From contig NZ_QBKS01000002.1 of assembly GCF_003054285.1 (NCBI RefSeq), positions 310,001 through 374,000 of the forward strand: a stretch of 64,000 bases of DNA, given 5' to 3'. Shown piece after piece: positions 44,719 to 53,943 of the stretch. The stretch's first letter is position 1, and each line of letters begins with the position of its first letter. Under the pieces are notes generated by a model. It was given only the letters and a program-made list of their open reading frames with translations, was not told the origin of the DNA and made no database searches. The DNA is from Litoreibacter ponti (lineage in GTDB: Bacteria; Pseudomonadota; Alphaproteobacteria; Rhodobacterales; Rhodobacteraceae). A program made the translations under genes and the position numbers.

Positions 44719-45519
44719 ATGCGCTTTCTACAATCCGCCGCCGTCGCTCTCGTGATTTCCGCGCTGCCCGCCATGGGCCTTGCTGCGCAATGTGGCAACA
44801 CCGGTGCGGGCTATCCGGCCTGGAAAGCCGCCTTCGCCAAAGAGGCCGCCGCCAATGGCGTGGGCCAGCGTGGGCTCGCGGCACTCGCGGGCACCAGCTA
44901 CGCCCAGCGCACCATCGCCGCCGACCGCAACCAGAAGAGCTTCAAGTATAGCCTGCCGAAATTCATGGAAGTGCGCGGGGCCAATACGATCATCGCCCAA
45001 GGCCGCAAACGCAAGGCCCAGAATGCTGGGTTCTATGCGTCGCTGGAGAAGAAATACGGCGTGCCCGCAGGCGTGCTGATCGCGATCCACGGGATGGAAA
45101 CGGGCTTTGGCCGTTTCATGGGCGACAGCAATGTGGTCAGTTCCATCGCGACGCTGGCCTATGATTGCCGCCGGTCGGAGTTCTTCACCGGCCACACGCT
45201 TGCGGCGCTGAAGCTGGTGGACCGCGGCGTGATCTCGCCCGGCTCCGTTGGTGCCAAACACGGCGAGCTGGGTCACACCCAATTCCTGCCGGGCAACGTG
45301 CTGAAATACGGCCAGGACGGCAATGGCGACGGGCGCATTGACCTCAACAACTTCGCCGACGCCATGGCGTCGACCGCGAATTTTCTCAAAGGCAAAGGCT
45401 GGAAGCGTGGTCAGGGTTACCAAGAGGGCCAGCCGAATTTCCGCGCGATCCAGGCGTGGAATGCCGCGGGCGTCTATCAGAAGGCGATTGCGATCATGGC
45501 GAGCAAGATCGACGGGTAA
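44719..45519 (+). CDS. Lytic murein transglycosylase, MltB family
   Basis: A 266-residue envelope enzyme with a signal peptide (1-23). Catalytic Glu127 sits in HGMETGFGRFMG. A loop DGNGDGRIDLNN (200-211) resembles the EF-hand calcium site known in the soluble MltB form (Slt35), with Asn in the last position. It cleaves glycan strands to 1,6-anhydromuropeptides. No lipobox cysteine follows the signal peptide in lipoprotein style, although Cys25 is close; it may be periplasmic. The 174-base gap upstream holds only a (CG)n-rich run and no clear promoter. Confidence 0.9.
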   Translation: MRFLQSAAVALVISALPAMGLAAQCGNTGAGYPAWKAAFAKEAAANGVGQRGLAALAGTSYAQRTIAADRNQKSFKYSLPKFMEVRGANTIIAQGRKRKAQNAGFYASLEKKYGVPAGVLIAIHGMETGFGRFMGDSNVVSSIATLAYDCRRSEFFTGHTLAALKLVDRGVISPGSVGAKHGELGHTQFLPGNVLKYGQDGNGDGRIDLNNFADAMASTANFLKGKGWKRGQGYQEGQPNFRAIQAWNAAGVYQKAIAIMASKIDG

Positions 45520-45570
45520 GCTGTCGAGTTGGCACGTGCCTAACGGCTGATAATAAACTCAATCCGCAAC

Positions 45571-45611
45571 AAAAATGCCCCGCCGACGTGACGGGGCATT
45601 CAAATTTTTTT
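45571..45611. terminator. Bidirectional intrinsic terminator
   Basis: AATGCCCCG (45574-45582) and CGGGGCATT (45592-45600) form a 9-base stem with a 9-base loop. CAAATTTTTTT follows on the plus strand and TTTTTGTTG on the minus strand, serving the convergent transglycosylase and the pyridoxamine-oxidase-like gene. Confidence 0.9.
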
Positions 45612-45618
45612 CAAGCGC

Positions 45619-46131
45619 TTATGCGGCGGCGGGGAAGTTAATCACCTGATGCTCGCCGACATCGGCGGTTTCGCCATCGCGGTTGCCCTTCAGGATTTCC
45701 AAGCCAAACACAAACGGGTTCTTGGAGCTTGCCCAAACAGCGGCTTCGCGCAGCGGCATTTGCAAGAGAACCACATCGGGGTCCTGACGCCCTTCCTCAA
45801 ACCATGCGGCTGCCATTGCGGACCAAATCTCGTCGAGCTTGGCCTCGTCCATGCTTTGCGTGATCGGGCCGGACATGCAGGCGTAGTAGTCCTGCGAGGT
45901 CGATTGCACAGTGAAATGCGCCGTGTTGCCAGCGTTGCCGATGGCCTTGAACAGGTCGGTTTGCGCCGACGTGATGAAGTACAGTGTCTGCCCTTCGCGG
46001 TCGACGTAATGGCTCATCGGTTGCATGTGCTGGCCGGAGCCTTCGATCCCAAGCATACCGGCGCGCAGATCATCCAGACGGTCGAAAAGCTGCGTGGCGG
46101 GCTCGGACAGGGTACGATCTGTATCAGCCAT
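45619..46131 (-). CDS. Pyridoxamine 5'-phosphate oxidase-like (general stress protein 26) family
   Basis: A 170-residue split-barrel flavin-binding-type protein. The N-terminal half, MLGIEGSGQHMQPMSHYVDREGQTLYFITSAQTDLFKAI, is typical of the GS26 subgroup, whose members bind FMN or FAD and are linked to stress. True PdxH residues are missing. It lies 2 bases downstream of the csbD-type gene, which supports a stress operon. Biochemical activity unknown. Confidence 0.85.
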   Translation of the reverse strand: MADTDRTLSEPATQLFDRLDDLRAGMLGIEGSGQHMQPMSHYVDREGQTLYFITSAQTDLFKAIGNAGNTAHFTVQSTSQDYYACMSGPITQSMDEAKLDEIWSAMAAAWFEEGRQDPDVVLLQMPLREAAVWASSKNPFVFGLEILKGNRDGETADVGEHQVINFPAAA

Positions 46132-46133
46132 GA

Positions 46134-46328
46134 TTAACTCGCCATGAAGGCGTCGACTTCTTTCTTCGCCTCTTCCTTGGTCTTGCCGTATTTCTGCTGG
46201 ATCAGGCCTTCGATTTTCTCGCGCTCGCCAGCCGCCTGGTCAAGCTCGTCATCGGTCAGCTCACCCCATTTCGACTGGGCTTTGCCCTTCCACTCTTTCC
46301 AATTGCCTTGGATCTGGTCCCAATTCAT
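46134..46328 (-). CDS. CsbD-family small stress protein
   Basis: A 64-residue hydrophilic protein starting MNWDQIQGNWKEWKGKAQSKWGELTDDEL, the CsbD signature. AGGAGA precedes the ATG at 46328; a longer in-frame start is not supported. CsbD proteins are abundant under stress in many bacteria; their mechanism is not known. Likely co-transcribed with the downstream flavin-barrel gene. Confidence 0.9.
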   Translation of the reverse strand: MNWDQIQGNWKEWKGKAQSKWGELTDDELDQAAGEREKIEGLIQQKYGKTKEEAKKEVDAFMAS

Positions 46329-46441
46329 CTCAGGTCTCCTCTTTTGCGTTGATGTTGAAAGACCAACACCGCGACGCGCTTCAAAGTTCCGCGCGTGTCG
46401 CGAGTATTGACGGGGTGGAGCCGCGCGTGGTGTCATGTCCC

Positions 46442-47230
46442 ATGCAGTTGGCGACATCCCTCAGACGTATTGCGATCATGGTCTCTGCCTGGGGCCTGTC
46501 TGCCGTGCCCTCCGCCGCGCTCGAGCTGGTAGAGACCGGCCGCTACACGCTCAACCGGCCCGCCAGCCTCGACTATGACCCGACCTTTTGCGGGCTTTGG
46601 ATCGCCAATGAAGGCCCTGAAATCATTCTTGTGACGCTGATGGGCGACGAGCTGCGCCGCTTCGGCAGTGACCTGCGCCAGATCAAGGCGATCACGATCG
46701 AGGGCGACAACTTGCTGGTCGGTGACGGCTTCGGCCGGATGCAGCGGCTAAGCAAGAACGGCGAGCCGCTGGGGGCGCCCTTCACGCTGGAGGGCGGCTT
46801 TGCCGACACCGAAGGCGTGGCGATCACCGCAGGTGGCGACATCGTGACGGTCGAGGACGACCCGGAGCGGCTGTCATGGTTCACCCCTGACGGCCGCCTC
46901 AAGACGCGGATCGACACCATGTCCCTGACCCCACCGCTGAGCGAGGCACAGGGCATCGCGATTGATCCGCGCACCGGCCACATGCTGATCGTGGATGACT
47001 GGGAGGGATCGAACAGCCTTTATGAGTTTGACGCCGAAGGCACGCTGCTCGCCCAGGAAAGCCTCATGCGATACGGCACCGATCCCGAAGGTATCGCCAT
47101 TAGGCCCGGCTCCGACCAGCTGTTCGTAGCCTTCGACAGCGGCGCGCGGATCGTGACGTTCGACTATACGCCAAGCCTGCCGCCCGGTGCCGAGCCTCTG
47201 CCTAAGGGCGCGGATTGCATGATGTTCTGA
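46442..47230 (+). CDS. Secreted beta-propeller protein (SdiA-regulated/phytase-like fold)
   Basis: A 262-residue protein with signal peptide (about 1-25, ending PSAA). Blade-like repeats such as FADTEGVAITAGGDIVTVEDD and SEAQGIAIDPRTGHMLIVDDW contain the [D/A]xEGxA pattern seen in SdiA-regulated and esterase-like phytase propellers, often calcium-binding. The start at 46442 has a weak ribosome site; an ATG 12 codons in is possible. It is divergent from csbD and convergent with the dehydrogenase gene. Function unknown. Confidence 0.75.
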   Translation: MQLATSLRRIAIMVSAWGLSAVPSAALELVETGRYTLNRPASLDYDPTFCGLWIANEGPEIILVTLMGDELRRFGSDLRQIKAITIEGDNLLVGDGFGRMQRLSKNGEPLGAPFTLEGGFADTEGVAITAGGDIVTVEDDPERLSWFTPDGRLKTRIDTMSLTPPLSEAQGIAIDPRTGHMLIVDDWEGSNSLYEFDAEGTLLAQESLMRYGTDPEGIAIRPGSDQLFVAFDSGARIVTFDYTPSLPPGAEPLPKGADCMMF

Positions 47231-47242
47231 GCCGCGCGCGGG

Positions 47243-48229
47243 CTAGAGCATGCCCGGCACGACCTGATCAGGCGGGCGGTGGCCATCGTCGAACGTCTTG
47301 ATATTGAGAAGCACCTTCTCGCCCATCTCCAGACGTCCCTCGCGCGTGGCCGAGCCCATGTGAGGCAGCAGCACCACGTTCTTGAGCTCGCGCAGGCGCG
47401 GATTGATCTGGGTCCCGTGCTCGAACACATCGAGCCCCGCGCCTGCCAGCTCGCCCGCGCGCAGCATCCGGGTCAAGGCGTTTTCATCCACGACCTCGCC
47501 CCGCGACGTGTTCACGATCACCGCGTCGGGCTTCATCAGCTTCAGCCGGCGCGCGTTCATCAGGTGATAGGTGGACGGCGTGTGCGGGCAGTTGACTGAC
47601 ACCACGTCCATGCGCGCGATCATCTGGTCGAGGCTGTCCCAATAGGTCGCTTCCAGCTCCTCGGCGATGCCGTCATGGACCTTCTTGCGATTGTGGTAAT
47701 GCACCTGCATGCCAAACGCCTTTGCGCGCCGGGCGACGGCCTGCCCGATATGGCCCATGCCTAGGATACCCAGCCGCCGCCCGGCGATGCGCCCGCCCAA
47801 AAGCGCGGTGGGGGCCCAGCCTTCCCATTCGCCCGACTGCATCAGGGCAAGGCCTTCGGGGATGCGGCGCGTAACCGCCATGATCAAGGCCATCGTCATG
47901 TCAGCCGTATCATCGGCGGAGGCGCCCGGGGTGTTCGACACCAGGATGCCCCGTTGCCGGGCGGTCGAGACGTCAATGTGATCGACCCCGGCGCCGTAAT
48001 TGGCGATCAGTTTCAGCCGCTCGCCCGCCTGACCCAGAAGGCCCGCATCAATCGTGTCGGTCACCGTCGGTACCAGCACATCGGCGGTCTGCACGGCCTC
48101 GACTAGCTCGGCGCGGGTCATCGGCGTGTCGTCCTCGCGCAGCCTTACATCGAAGAGTTCCGTCATCCGGGTCTCCACATGTTCGGGCAACCGTCGCGTC
48201 ACGACAACACTTAGCTTCTGCTTTGACAT
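47243..48229 (-). CDS. D-2-hydroxyacid dehydrogenase (glyoxylate/hydroxypyruvate reductase type)
   Basis: A 328-residue NAD(P)H enzyme. The Rossmann motif is LGILGMGHIGQAVARRAKAFG (about 152-172). Catalytic residues are Arg in NTSRGEVVDE (about 238), Glu in GLDVFEHGTQ (about 267) and His in LLPHMGSAT (about 287). The start MSKQKLSVVVTRRLP at 48229 fits the family; the frame stays open upstream but without family sequence. It reduces glyoxylate or related 2-keto acids. It is divergent from the SH3 gene with 109 bases between the starts. Confidence 0.92.
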   Translation of the reverse strand: MSKQKLSVVVTRRLPEHVETRMTELFDVRLREDDTPMTRAELVEAVQTADVLVPTVTDTIDAGLLGQAGERLKLIANYGAGVDHIDVSTARQRGILVSNTPGASADDTADMTMALIMAVTRRIPEGLALMQSGEWEGWAPTALLGGRIAGRRLGILGMGHIGQAVARRAKAFGMQVHYHNRKKVHDGIAEELEATYWDSLDQMIARMDVVSVNCPHTPSTYHLMNARRLKLMKPDAVIVNTSRGEVVDENALTRMLRAGELAGAGLDVFEHGTQINPRLRELKNVVLLPHMGSATREGRLEMGEKVLLNIKTFDDGHRPPDQVVPGML

Positions 48230-48338
48230 AGGTGGGAGCCCCCGGCTGGAATTCTGAGACCCATAGTGACAAGATCGACGCCAAAGGGGCAACCCAAGAA
48301 TGCCCCGACAAAGAACGAAGAAGCAGGACGAGCAGCTG

Positions 48339-48833
48339 ATGAAACGTGTATTGAGTTTGGCCGCGTTGATCGTGGCGATGATGTGCGCGCCGCTGGCGGC
48401 GAGCGAGCGTGGGCCGGTGACCAATTTGCCGATGCCGCGGTTCGTGTCTTTGAAGGCCTCCGAGGGCAATGTCCGCCGCGGCCCCTCCCTGTCCCACCGC
48501 ATCGATTGGGTCTTCAAGCACCGCAATATGCCCTTGCAGGTGGTGGCCGAACACGGCCACTGGCGGCGGGTTGTCGACCGCGATGGCGCGGGCGGCTGGG
48601 TCCATTACACGCTGCTGTCCGGCACCCGCTTCGGGCTGGTCGAGGAAGACATGACGCCGGTCTACAAGACCGCTGACACCAACTCCATGGTCGTGGCCCA
48701 TGCCGAGCTTGGCGCCGTGACGCGTCTGGGCAAATGCGATGACTATTGGTGCCGCATCACCGCCTCCGGCGCGAAGGGCTGGGTGCCGCGCGAGAAGCTC
48801 TGGGGCCTGATGCCCGGCGAAACGCGGGAATAG
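48339..48833 (+). CDS. Secreted bacterial SH3-domain protein
   Basis: A 164-residue protein beginning MKRVLSLAALIVAMMCAPLAA (signal peptide, about 1-22). Two SH3-like stretches follow: FVSLKASEGNVRRGPSLSHRIDWVF, and TPVYKTADTNSMVVAHAELGAVTRL with KGWVPREKLWG. It belongs to the DUF1058-type proteins thought to bind cell wall or act as accessory envelope factors. The ATG at 48339 follows AGGACGAGC; an ATG 13 codons upstream would spoil the signal peptide. Confidence 0.85.
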   Translation: MKRVLSLAALIVAMMCAPLAASERGPVTNLPMPRFVSLKASEGNVRRGPSLSHRIDWVFKHRNMPLQVVAEHGHWRRVVDRDGAGGWVHYTLLSGTRFGLVEEDMTPVYKTADTNSMVVAHAELGAVTRLGKCDDYWCRITASGAKGWVPREKLWGLMPGETRE

Positions 48834-48983
48834 CCAGTCTGCGTGTCTGTCGGGCCTGCCATTGCGCACGCTCAGCACCCCTTGCAAAAAAAATTTCGCC
48901 CACCTGTCGAAATCTGGACCGTCCGTCCGTCATGTCTGTGAAAGCACTCCCGCTTTCGAGCCAACAGACCGGAGGACATATCC

Positions 48984-49496
48984 ATGGCACTCATTCAAAC
49001 TCTCGCCTACGGCGCAGGCGCAATCGGCCTGGCAATCGCCGCGACCTACCTCATTCCTGCGCAAGTTCATGTCGAGCGCAGCGCGCTTGTCGAGGCTGAC
49101 CCCGCCACCGTCATCGCGCTGGCCGCCTCGAACCGGGGCTACCAGAAGTTCAACCCCTACCTCGCCGCCGATCCGGCGCTGAAGATCACCCATTTTGGAC
49201 CAGACCACGGCGTCGGCTCCAGCTTCCATTTCGATGGGCGCGACGGCAAGGGCAGCCAGACGGTGGCAGAGGTGGGTCCCGCCCATGTGCGCTACGAGAT
49301 CGACCTCGGGCCTATGGGCAAGCCGAGCCAGACTCTGCGGGTCACACCGACAGACAACGGCACGCAGGTCACATGGTCGATGGACGCCGATATGGGCCTG
49401 AACCCGATCGCACGCGTCATGGGGCTTTTCATGGAACGCATGATGGGCAAGACTTTCGAGGCCGGGTTGAGCCGCATCCAGGCCGCCACCGCGTGA
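48984..49496 (+). CDS. SRPBCC-family protein with N-terminal membrane anchor
   Basis: A 170-residue protein. Residues 6-27 form a hydrophobic anchor, then HVERSALVEADPATVIALAASNRGYQKFNPY opens an SRPBCC (polyketide-cyclase/dehydrase-like) fold. GGAGGACA lies upstream of the ATG. It is the first of three genes ending in an ECF42-type sigma factor gene and may be part of that sigma factor's regulon. No enzyme activity can be assigned. Confidence 0.82.
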   Translation: MALIQTLAYGAGAIGLAIAATYLIPAQVHVERSALVEADPATVIALAASNRGYQKFNPYLAADPALKITHFGPDHGVGSSFHFDGRDGKGSQTVAEVGPAHVRYEIDLGPMGKPSQTLRVTPTDNGTQVTWSMDADMGLNPIARVMGLFMERMMGKTFEAGLSRIQAATA

Positions 49497-49510
49497 AGGG
49501 AGAGACACAC

Positions 49511-49861
49511 ATGCGCTATACATTCCTGCTTTACACCGATCCTGCCGATCTCGCGCACATGACCGAAGAGGACTGGGCCGCCGAAAAAGAAGTCTACGGC
49601 GCCTATATCGGCGCGCTACAAGAGGCGGGCGTCTTCATCGACACCGACTGGCTACAGCCCGCGCAATCGGCCACGACCGTAAGCCGCAAAACCGGCGAGA
49701 CGGTGATCCAGGACGGCCCCTTTGCCGAGACTAAGGAGACGCTGGGTGGCTTCTTCACCGTCGAGGTGCCTGATCTGGATGCAGCCCTCGCCTGGGCCGA
49801 GAAATGCCCCGCCGCGCGTACCGGCAAGGTGGAGGTTCGACCCTCCGCCATGGGTGGCTGA
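49511..49861 (+). CDS. YCII/DGPF-domain protein
   Basis: A 116-residue protein starting MRYTFLLYTDPADLAHMTEED. The DGPFAETKETLGGFF motif near 66-80 is the DGPF signature. Such genes almost always sit directly before ECF42 sigma factors, and here the sigma gene follows without a gap. The family has a YciI-like ferredoxin fold; its role with the sigma factor is not known. Confidence 0.92.
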   Translation: MRYTFLLYTDPADLAHMTEEDWAAEKEVYGAYIGALQEAGVFIDTDWLQPAQSATTVSRKTGETVIQDGPFAETKETLGGFFTVEVPDLDAALAWAEKCPAARTGKVEVRPSAMGG

Positions 49862-51055
49862 ATGAGCGACGCGGCGGCGCGGGCGGAACAGATCGCCCGC
49901 GCCTCCTATGGCAAGCTGGTGGCCATCCTCGCCGCCCGCGATCGCGACATCGCCCGCGCGGAGGACGCGCTTGCGACCGCTTTTGCCAAGGCGCTTGCAA
50001 GCTGGCCGCGCGACGGTGTCCCGGACCGACCCGAAGCGTGGTTGATCACCACCGCTCGCCATGCGGCGACGGATAGCTGGCGGCGCGACGCGCGCCATGA
50101 TCCGCTCGACGAGGTGCCAGAGATGCAGACCGAGACCCCTCACCCGATCCCCGATGACCGCCTGCGGCTGATGTTCGTGTGCGCCCACCCCGCGCTTGAT
50201 CGGGGTGTGCACACGGCGATGATGCTGCAAACGGTGCTGGGCGTGACGTCAGAGCGGATGGCGCGCGCGTTTCAGCTGCGCCCGTCCACCCTGTCGCAAC
50301 GGCTGGTGCGCGCGAAGACGAAGATCAAACAGGCCGGCATCGCGTTCGAGCTGCCCGAGGCGGACGCCCTGCCCGCGCGCCTCGGCGCGGTGTTGGAAGC
50401 GGTCTACGGCGCATACGCCATCGACTGGATGGTCCCGGACAGCGCGGGTGATTTGACGCGCGAGGCGCTGTTTTTGTCAGACCTGACCGCCCAGCTCTGC
50501 CCCGACGAGCCCGAGGCACTCGGCCTCGCGGCGCTCATCGCCTTTCTCGCCGCGCGCCATGAAGCGCGCTTGGCGGGCGGGATGCTGGTGCCCCTCCACG
50601 CTCAGGATACGGACCTCTGGGACCATGACATGATCACCCATGCGGCGCATGTGCTGACCCGCGCGTCCAGATTGGGGCAGCCGGGGCGGTTCCAGCTGGA
50701 GGCTTCGATCCAGGCGGTCCATGCCGCGCGCGCCCAGACGGGGCGAACGGATTGGCGGGCGCTGTCACAGCTTTACGCGGGGTTGCTGCATGTCGCGCCG
50801 AGCCTTGGCGCAGAGGTCGCGCGCGCGGCGGTGGTGGCAGAGGATGCAGGGGCCGATCAGGGGCTCGCCTTGCTCGATCTCATCGCGCCTGAGTGTATCG
50901 CGCGGTTCCAGCCCTATTGGGCCACCCGCGCTCACATCCTGCGCCAGCTTGACCACCCGGATGCGCCGGAGGCCTACGCCAAGGCGATCTCGCTCTGCAC
51001 CGAGCCGCCCTTGCGGCGGTGGCTGGAGGCCGAGCGCGACGCGCTAATCCACTAG
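49862..51055 (+). CDS. ECF42-type RNA polymerase sigma factor with C-terminal helical extension
   Basis: A 397-residue sigma factor. Region 2 spans about 10-75 (AEDALATAFAKALASWP, then PEAWLITTARHAATDSWRR) and region 4 about 110-160 (AMMLQTVLGVTSERMARAFQLRPSTLSQRLVRAKTKIK). The remaining 230 residues are a helical, TPR-like extension characteristic of ECF42, which has no anti-sigma gene and is controlled through this extension. ATG follows the DGPF gene stop at once. The 3' end overlaps the convergent inositol-phosphatase gene by 12 bases. The inducing signal is unknown. Confidence 0.9.
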   Translation: MSDAAARAEQIARASYGKLVAILAARDRDIARAEDALATAFAKALASWPRDGVPDRPEAWLITTARHAATDSWRRDARHDPLDEVPEMQTETPHPIPDDRLRLMFVCAHPALDRGVHTAMMLQTVLGVTSERMARAFQLRPSTLSQRLVRAKTKIKQAGIAFELPEADALPARLGAVLEAVYGAYAIDWMVPDSAGDLTREALFLSDLTAQLCPDEPEALGLAALIAFLAARHEARLAGGMLVPLHAQDTDLWDHDMITHAAHVLTRASRLGQPGRFQLEASIQAVHAARAQTGRTDWRALSQLYAGLLHVAPSLGAEVARAAVVAEDAGADQGLALLDLIAPECIARFQPYWATRAHILRQLDHPDAPEAYAKAISLCTEPPLRRWLEAERDALIH

Positions 51056-51871
51056 GAAGGCGAACCGCTCCTGCAAGGCGTCCCAAAGCGGCTCGGACAC
51101 GGCAAGCATCAATCGCCCCTCTCTCATGACCGGGTCATAGTCTCGCCCGTCCAGCAAGCGCGCGACTCCGCCCAGCTCTTGGTAGATCAGCACGCCCGCC
51201 GCGTGATCCCATACGTTTAGCATCCCGTTCAGCCCGAACTGGGCCGCGCCCGTGGCAAGAAGGCGGTATTCGTGGCACGAACAGCGCAGGGTCTGGGTCC
51301 GGCGGAAGGCTGGCAACTGTGCCGCGATCTGAGCCTGCTGGGATTTCGAGAACAGATACATCCCCACGAAGCCAAAGGTGTCAGGGATTTCAGGCGTTTG
51401 TGGCAAATGCAGCTGCCGCGTGGTCGCGCCCGAACCAAACCACGCGCCATGACCCTTCCGCGCGGCGATCCAATCGTCGTAGCTCGGATCATAGAGCAGG
51501 CCGAAGACCGTCTCGCCCTCCTCGATCACCGAAAGTATCACGCCGTAGGTCGCGTTGCCATGGGCGTAATTCCACGTGCCATCGATCGGGTCGATGACCA
51601 CGACTTGTCCGTGTCCAACCCGGTCGAGCACGGATTTGTCGGCAGAGACCGCCTCTTCGCCAACGACCGCGGCCTCGGGCAACAGCTCACGCACAGCGGC
51701 GGTGATCGCCAGCTCTGCCGCACGATCTGCGACGGTGACCAGATCGTCAGGCGCGGATTTGCTGTCGATCGCGCCTGCATCGAGATTGCGAAACAGCGGT
51801 TTGATCTCCCGCGCGGCAACCTCGCGGACGATCTCGATCAGCGCGCCCGACTGCGCTTCGGTCAGCCTCAC
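51044..51871 (-). CDS. Inositol monophosphatase-family protein
   Basis: A 275-residue metal-dependent phosphatase. Metal-binding motifs are GEEAVSA near 72, IDPIDGTWNYAHG near 93-105 and WDHAAGVLIYQELGG near 220-234. The family hydrolyses inositol phosphates, 3'-phosphoadenosine phosphates, histidinol phosphate or fructose-1,6-bisphosphate, so the substrate is open. It overlaps the M3 peptidase stop by 4 bases and is likely co-transcribed with it. Confidence 0.9.
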   Translation of the reverse strand: MRLTEAQSGALIEIVREVAAREIKPLFRNLDAGAIDSKSAPDDLVTVADRAAELAITAAVRELLPEAAVVGEEAVSADKSVLDRVGHGQVVVIDPIDGTWNYAHGNATYGVILSVIEEGETVFGLLYDPSYDDWIAARKGHGAWFGSGATTRQLHLPQTPEIPDTFGFVGMYLFSKSQQAQIAAQLPAFRRTQTLRCSCHEYRLLATGAAQFGLNGMLNVWDHAAGVLIYQELGGVARLLDGRDYDPVMREGRLMLAVSEPLWDALQERFAFLVD

Positions 51872-53895
51872 GCGACCTTGTCCAGACCGCGCCCCTTCAG
51901 CAGCGCCTCGACCCCCGGCAGGCGGCCGCGGAACTCGGTGTAGAGCACGTCCGCTTCACGCAACCCGCCCACGGACAGGATATGATCCTCGAGCTTCTTC
52001 GCGGTAGCGTCGTCGAACGCGCCGCCCGCTTCCTCGAACGCGGCGAAGGCGTCGGCGTCCATCACCTCTGACCACATGTAGCTGTAATAGGCCGCCGAAT
52101 AGCCGTCGCCCGCGAAGACATGGGCGAAATGCGGCGTCGCGTGGCGCATGCGGATGGCGGGCGGCATGCCCATCTCTTCCAACACCTCCGCCTGCCGCGC
52201 CATCGGGTCTTCCGGCGCCTCGCCGGTGTGGAATTCCAGATCGACCATGGCGGAGGCCACGTATTCCACTGTCGCAAAGCCTTGATCGTAAGTGCCCGCA
52301 TCGAGCATGCGTTGCAGCATGTCCTGCGGCATCGGTTCGCCCGTCTCCGCGTGGGTCGCGTATTTGGACAGCACCTCGGGCACTTCAAGCCAATGCTCGT
52401 AAAGCTGGCTCGGCAACTCTACGAAGTCCCGCGCCACGGAGGTGCCGGAAATCGACTCGTAGGTCACGTCGGACAGCATCTGGTGCAGAGCGTGGCCGAA
52501 CTCGTGAAACAGCGTGCGCGCGTCGTCGTAGCTGAGCAGCGCGGGTTTGCCCGCGGGCGGTTTGGCGAAGTTGCACACGTTGATTACATGGGGCCGGATG
52601 TCGCCGCGCAGCTTTTGCTGGGACCGGAGGGCCGAACACCACGCACCGGAGCGCTTGCCGCCCCGCGCGAAATAGTCCCCGATGAAGACAGCGATGTGCT
52701 GGCCGTCGCGTGTGACCTCCCATGCGCGGGCATCGGGATGGTGCAGCGGCACGTCGAGCGGTTTGAACTGCAGGTCGAACAGGCGCGTGGAGCAGTCAAA
52801 CGCGGCCTCGATCATGCGATCGAGCTGCAGATATGGCTTCAGTTCCGCCTCATCCAGATCATGTTCCGCCGCACGCCGTTTCTCGGAATAATAGCGCCAA
52901 TCCCAAGGCTCCAGCGCGTCGTTGACGCCGTCATTGTGCATCATCGCGGCGAGGCTTTGCGCATCAAGATCGGCCTGCGCCTTGGCGGGTTCCCACACCT
53001 GAATCAAAAGATCGCGCACCGCGTCAGGCGTCTTCGCCATCTCGGTCTCGAGCTTGTAGGAAGCGAAATCGTCATAGCCCAGAAGGTTCGCGCGTTCCTC
53101 GCGCAGGGCCAAAATTTCCGCCGCGATATCGCGATTGTCGGTCTCGCCGCCATTGGCGCCGCGCGCGGTCCATGCCTCGTAGGCGCGCTCGCGCAGGTCG
53201 CGGCGGGGGCAGAATTGCAGGAACGGCACAATCAGCGAGCGCGACAGCGTCACGACATGGCCGTCGATGCCCTTTTCCTCGGCCGCGGATTTAGCAGTGG
53301 CGATGACGAAGTCGGGCAGACCTTCCAGCTCGTCCGCGTCCAGCTCCATATACCAGCCCCGCTCATCGGCCAGCAGGTTTTGGGTGAACCGCGTGCCAAG
53401 CACCGCGAGCCGTTCCTTGACCTGTTTCAGCCGGTCAAAGGCAAACCCTTCCAGCTGCCCGCCCGCGCGGACAAGCCCGCGGCGGGTCAGTTCCAGCACG
53501 CGCATCTGCTCGTCGCTCAGCTCGAGATTTTCGCGATCCTGATAGAGCGCCTCGACCCGGGCAAAAAGCTTGGGGTTCATCGACACCTCGGACCCCCAGG
53601 CGGCGAGCTTGGGGGAGAAGTCCCGCTGCAACTCCTCGCGCTTGGGATTACTGTCGACGCCCGCCAGCGTGTAGAAAGGCGACAGCACCTTGTGCAGCCC
53701 CTCGCCCATCAGTTCCAGCGCATCAATCGTGTTGGCGAAGCTCGGCGCATCCGGGTTGTCGATGATTGCATCAAGTTCCGCCCGCGCCGTGGCCAAAGCC
53801 TCGTCCAGGCCGGGGGCAAAATCATCGTCAGAGATTTCAGCGAAAGGGGGCAGTCCGAAGGGCGTGTCCCAGTCGGCGAGTAGCGGGTTAGTCAT
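51868..53895 (-). CDS. M3-family zinc metallopeptidase (oligopeptidase A/Dcp type)
   Basis: A 675-residue oligopeptidase. The zinc motif HEFGHALHQ near 460 and the downstream Glu helix are clear, with the helical N-terminal part that limits access to short peptides. The start MTNPLLADWDTPFG at 53895 has AAAGGAG eight bases upstream; a GTG six codons earlier was rejected. No signal peptide, so cytoplasmic peptide turnover. Dcp-like peptidyl dipeptidase or OpdA activity cannot be told apart by eye. Confidence 0.92.
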   Translation of the reverse strand: MTNPLLADWDTPFGLPPFAEISDDDFAPGLDEALATARAELDAIIDNPDAPSFANTIDALELMGEGLHKVLSPFYTLAGVDSNPKREELQRDFSPKLAAWGSEVSMNPKLFARVEALYQDRENLELSDEQMRVLELTRRGLVRAGGQLEGFAFDRLKQVKERLAVLGTRFTQNLLADERGWYMELDADELEGLPDFVIATAKSAAEEKGIDGHVVTLSRSLIVPFLQFCPRRDLRERAYEAWTARGANGGETDNRDIAAEILALREERANLLGYDDFASYKLETEMAKTPDAVRDLLIQVWEPAKAQADLDAQSLAAMMHNDGVNDALEPWDWRYYSEKRRAAEHDLDEAELKPYLQLDRMIEAAFDCSTRLFDLQFKPLDVPLHHPDARAWEVTRDGQHIAVFIGDYFARGGKRSGAWCSALRSQQKLRGDIRPHVINVCNFAKPPAGKPALLSYDDARTLFHEFGHALHQMLSDVTYESISGTSVARDFVELPSQLYEHWLEVPEVLSKYATHAETGEPMPQDMLQRMLDAGTYDQGFATVEYVASAMVDLEFHTGEAPEDPMARQAEVLEEMGMPPAIRMRHATPHFAHVFAGDGYSAAYYSYMWSEVMDADAFAAFEEAGGAFDDATAKKLEDHILSVGGLREADVLYTEFRGRLPGVEALLKGRGLDKVA

Positions 53896-53943
53896 TGGGG
53901 TCTCCTTTGTCACTCAAGGTAAGGCCCCGCGCCCGGGATGCAA

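Noticed and set aside
52120..53883. 587-codon open frame on the plus strand
   Set aside because: Antisense to the M3 peptidase, whose zinc motif is clear.
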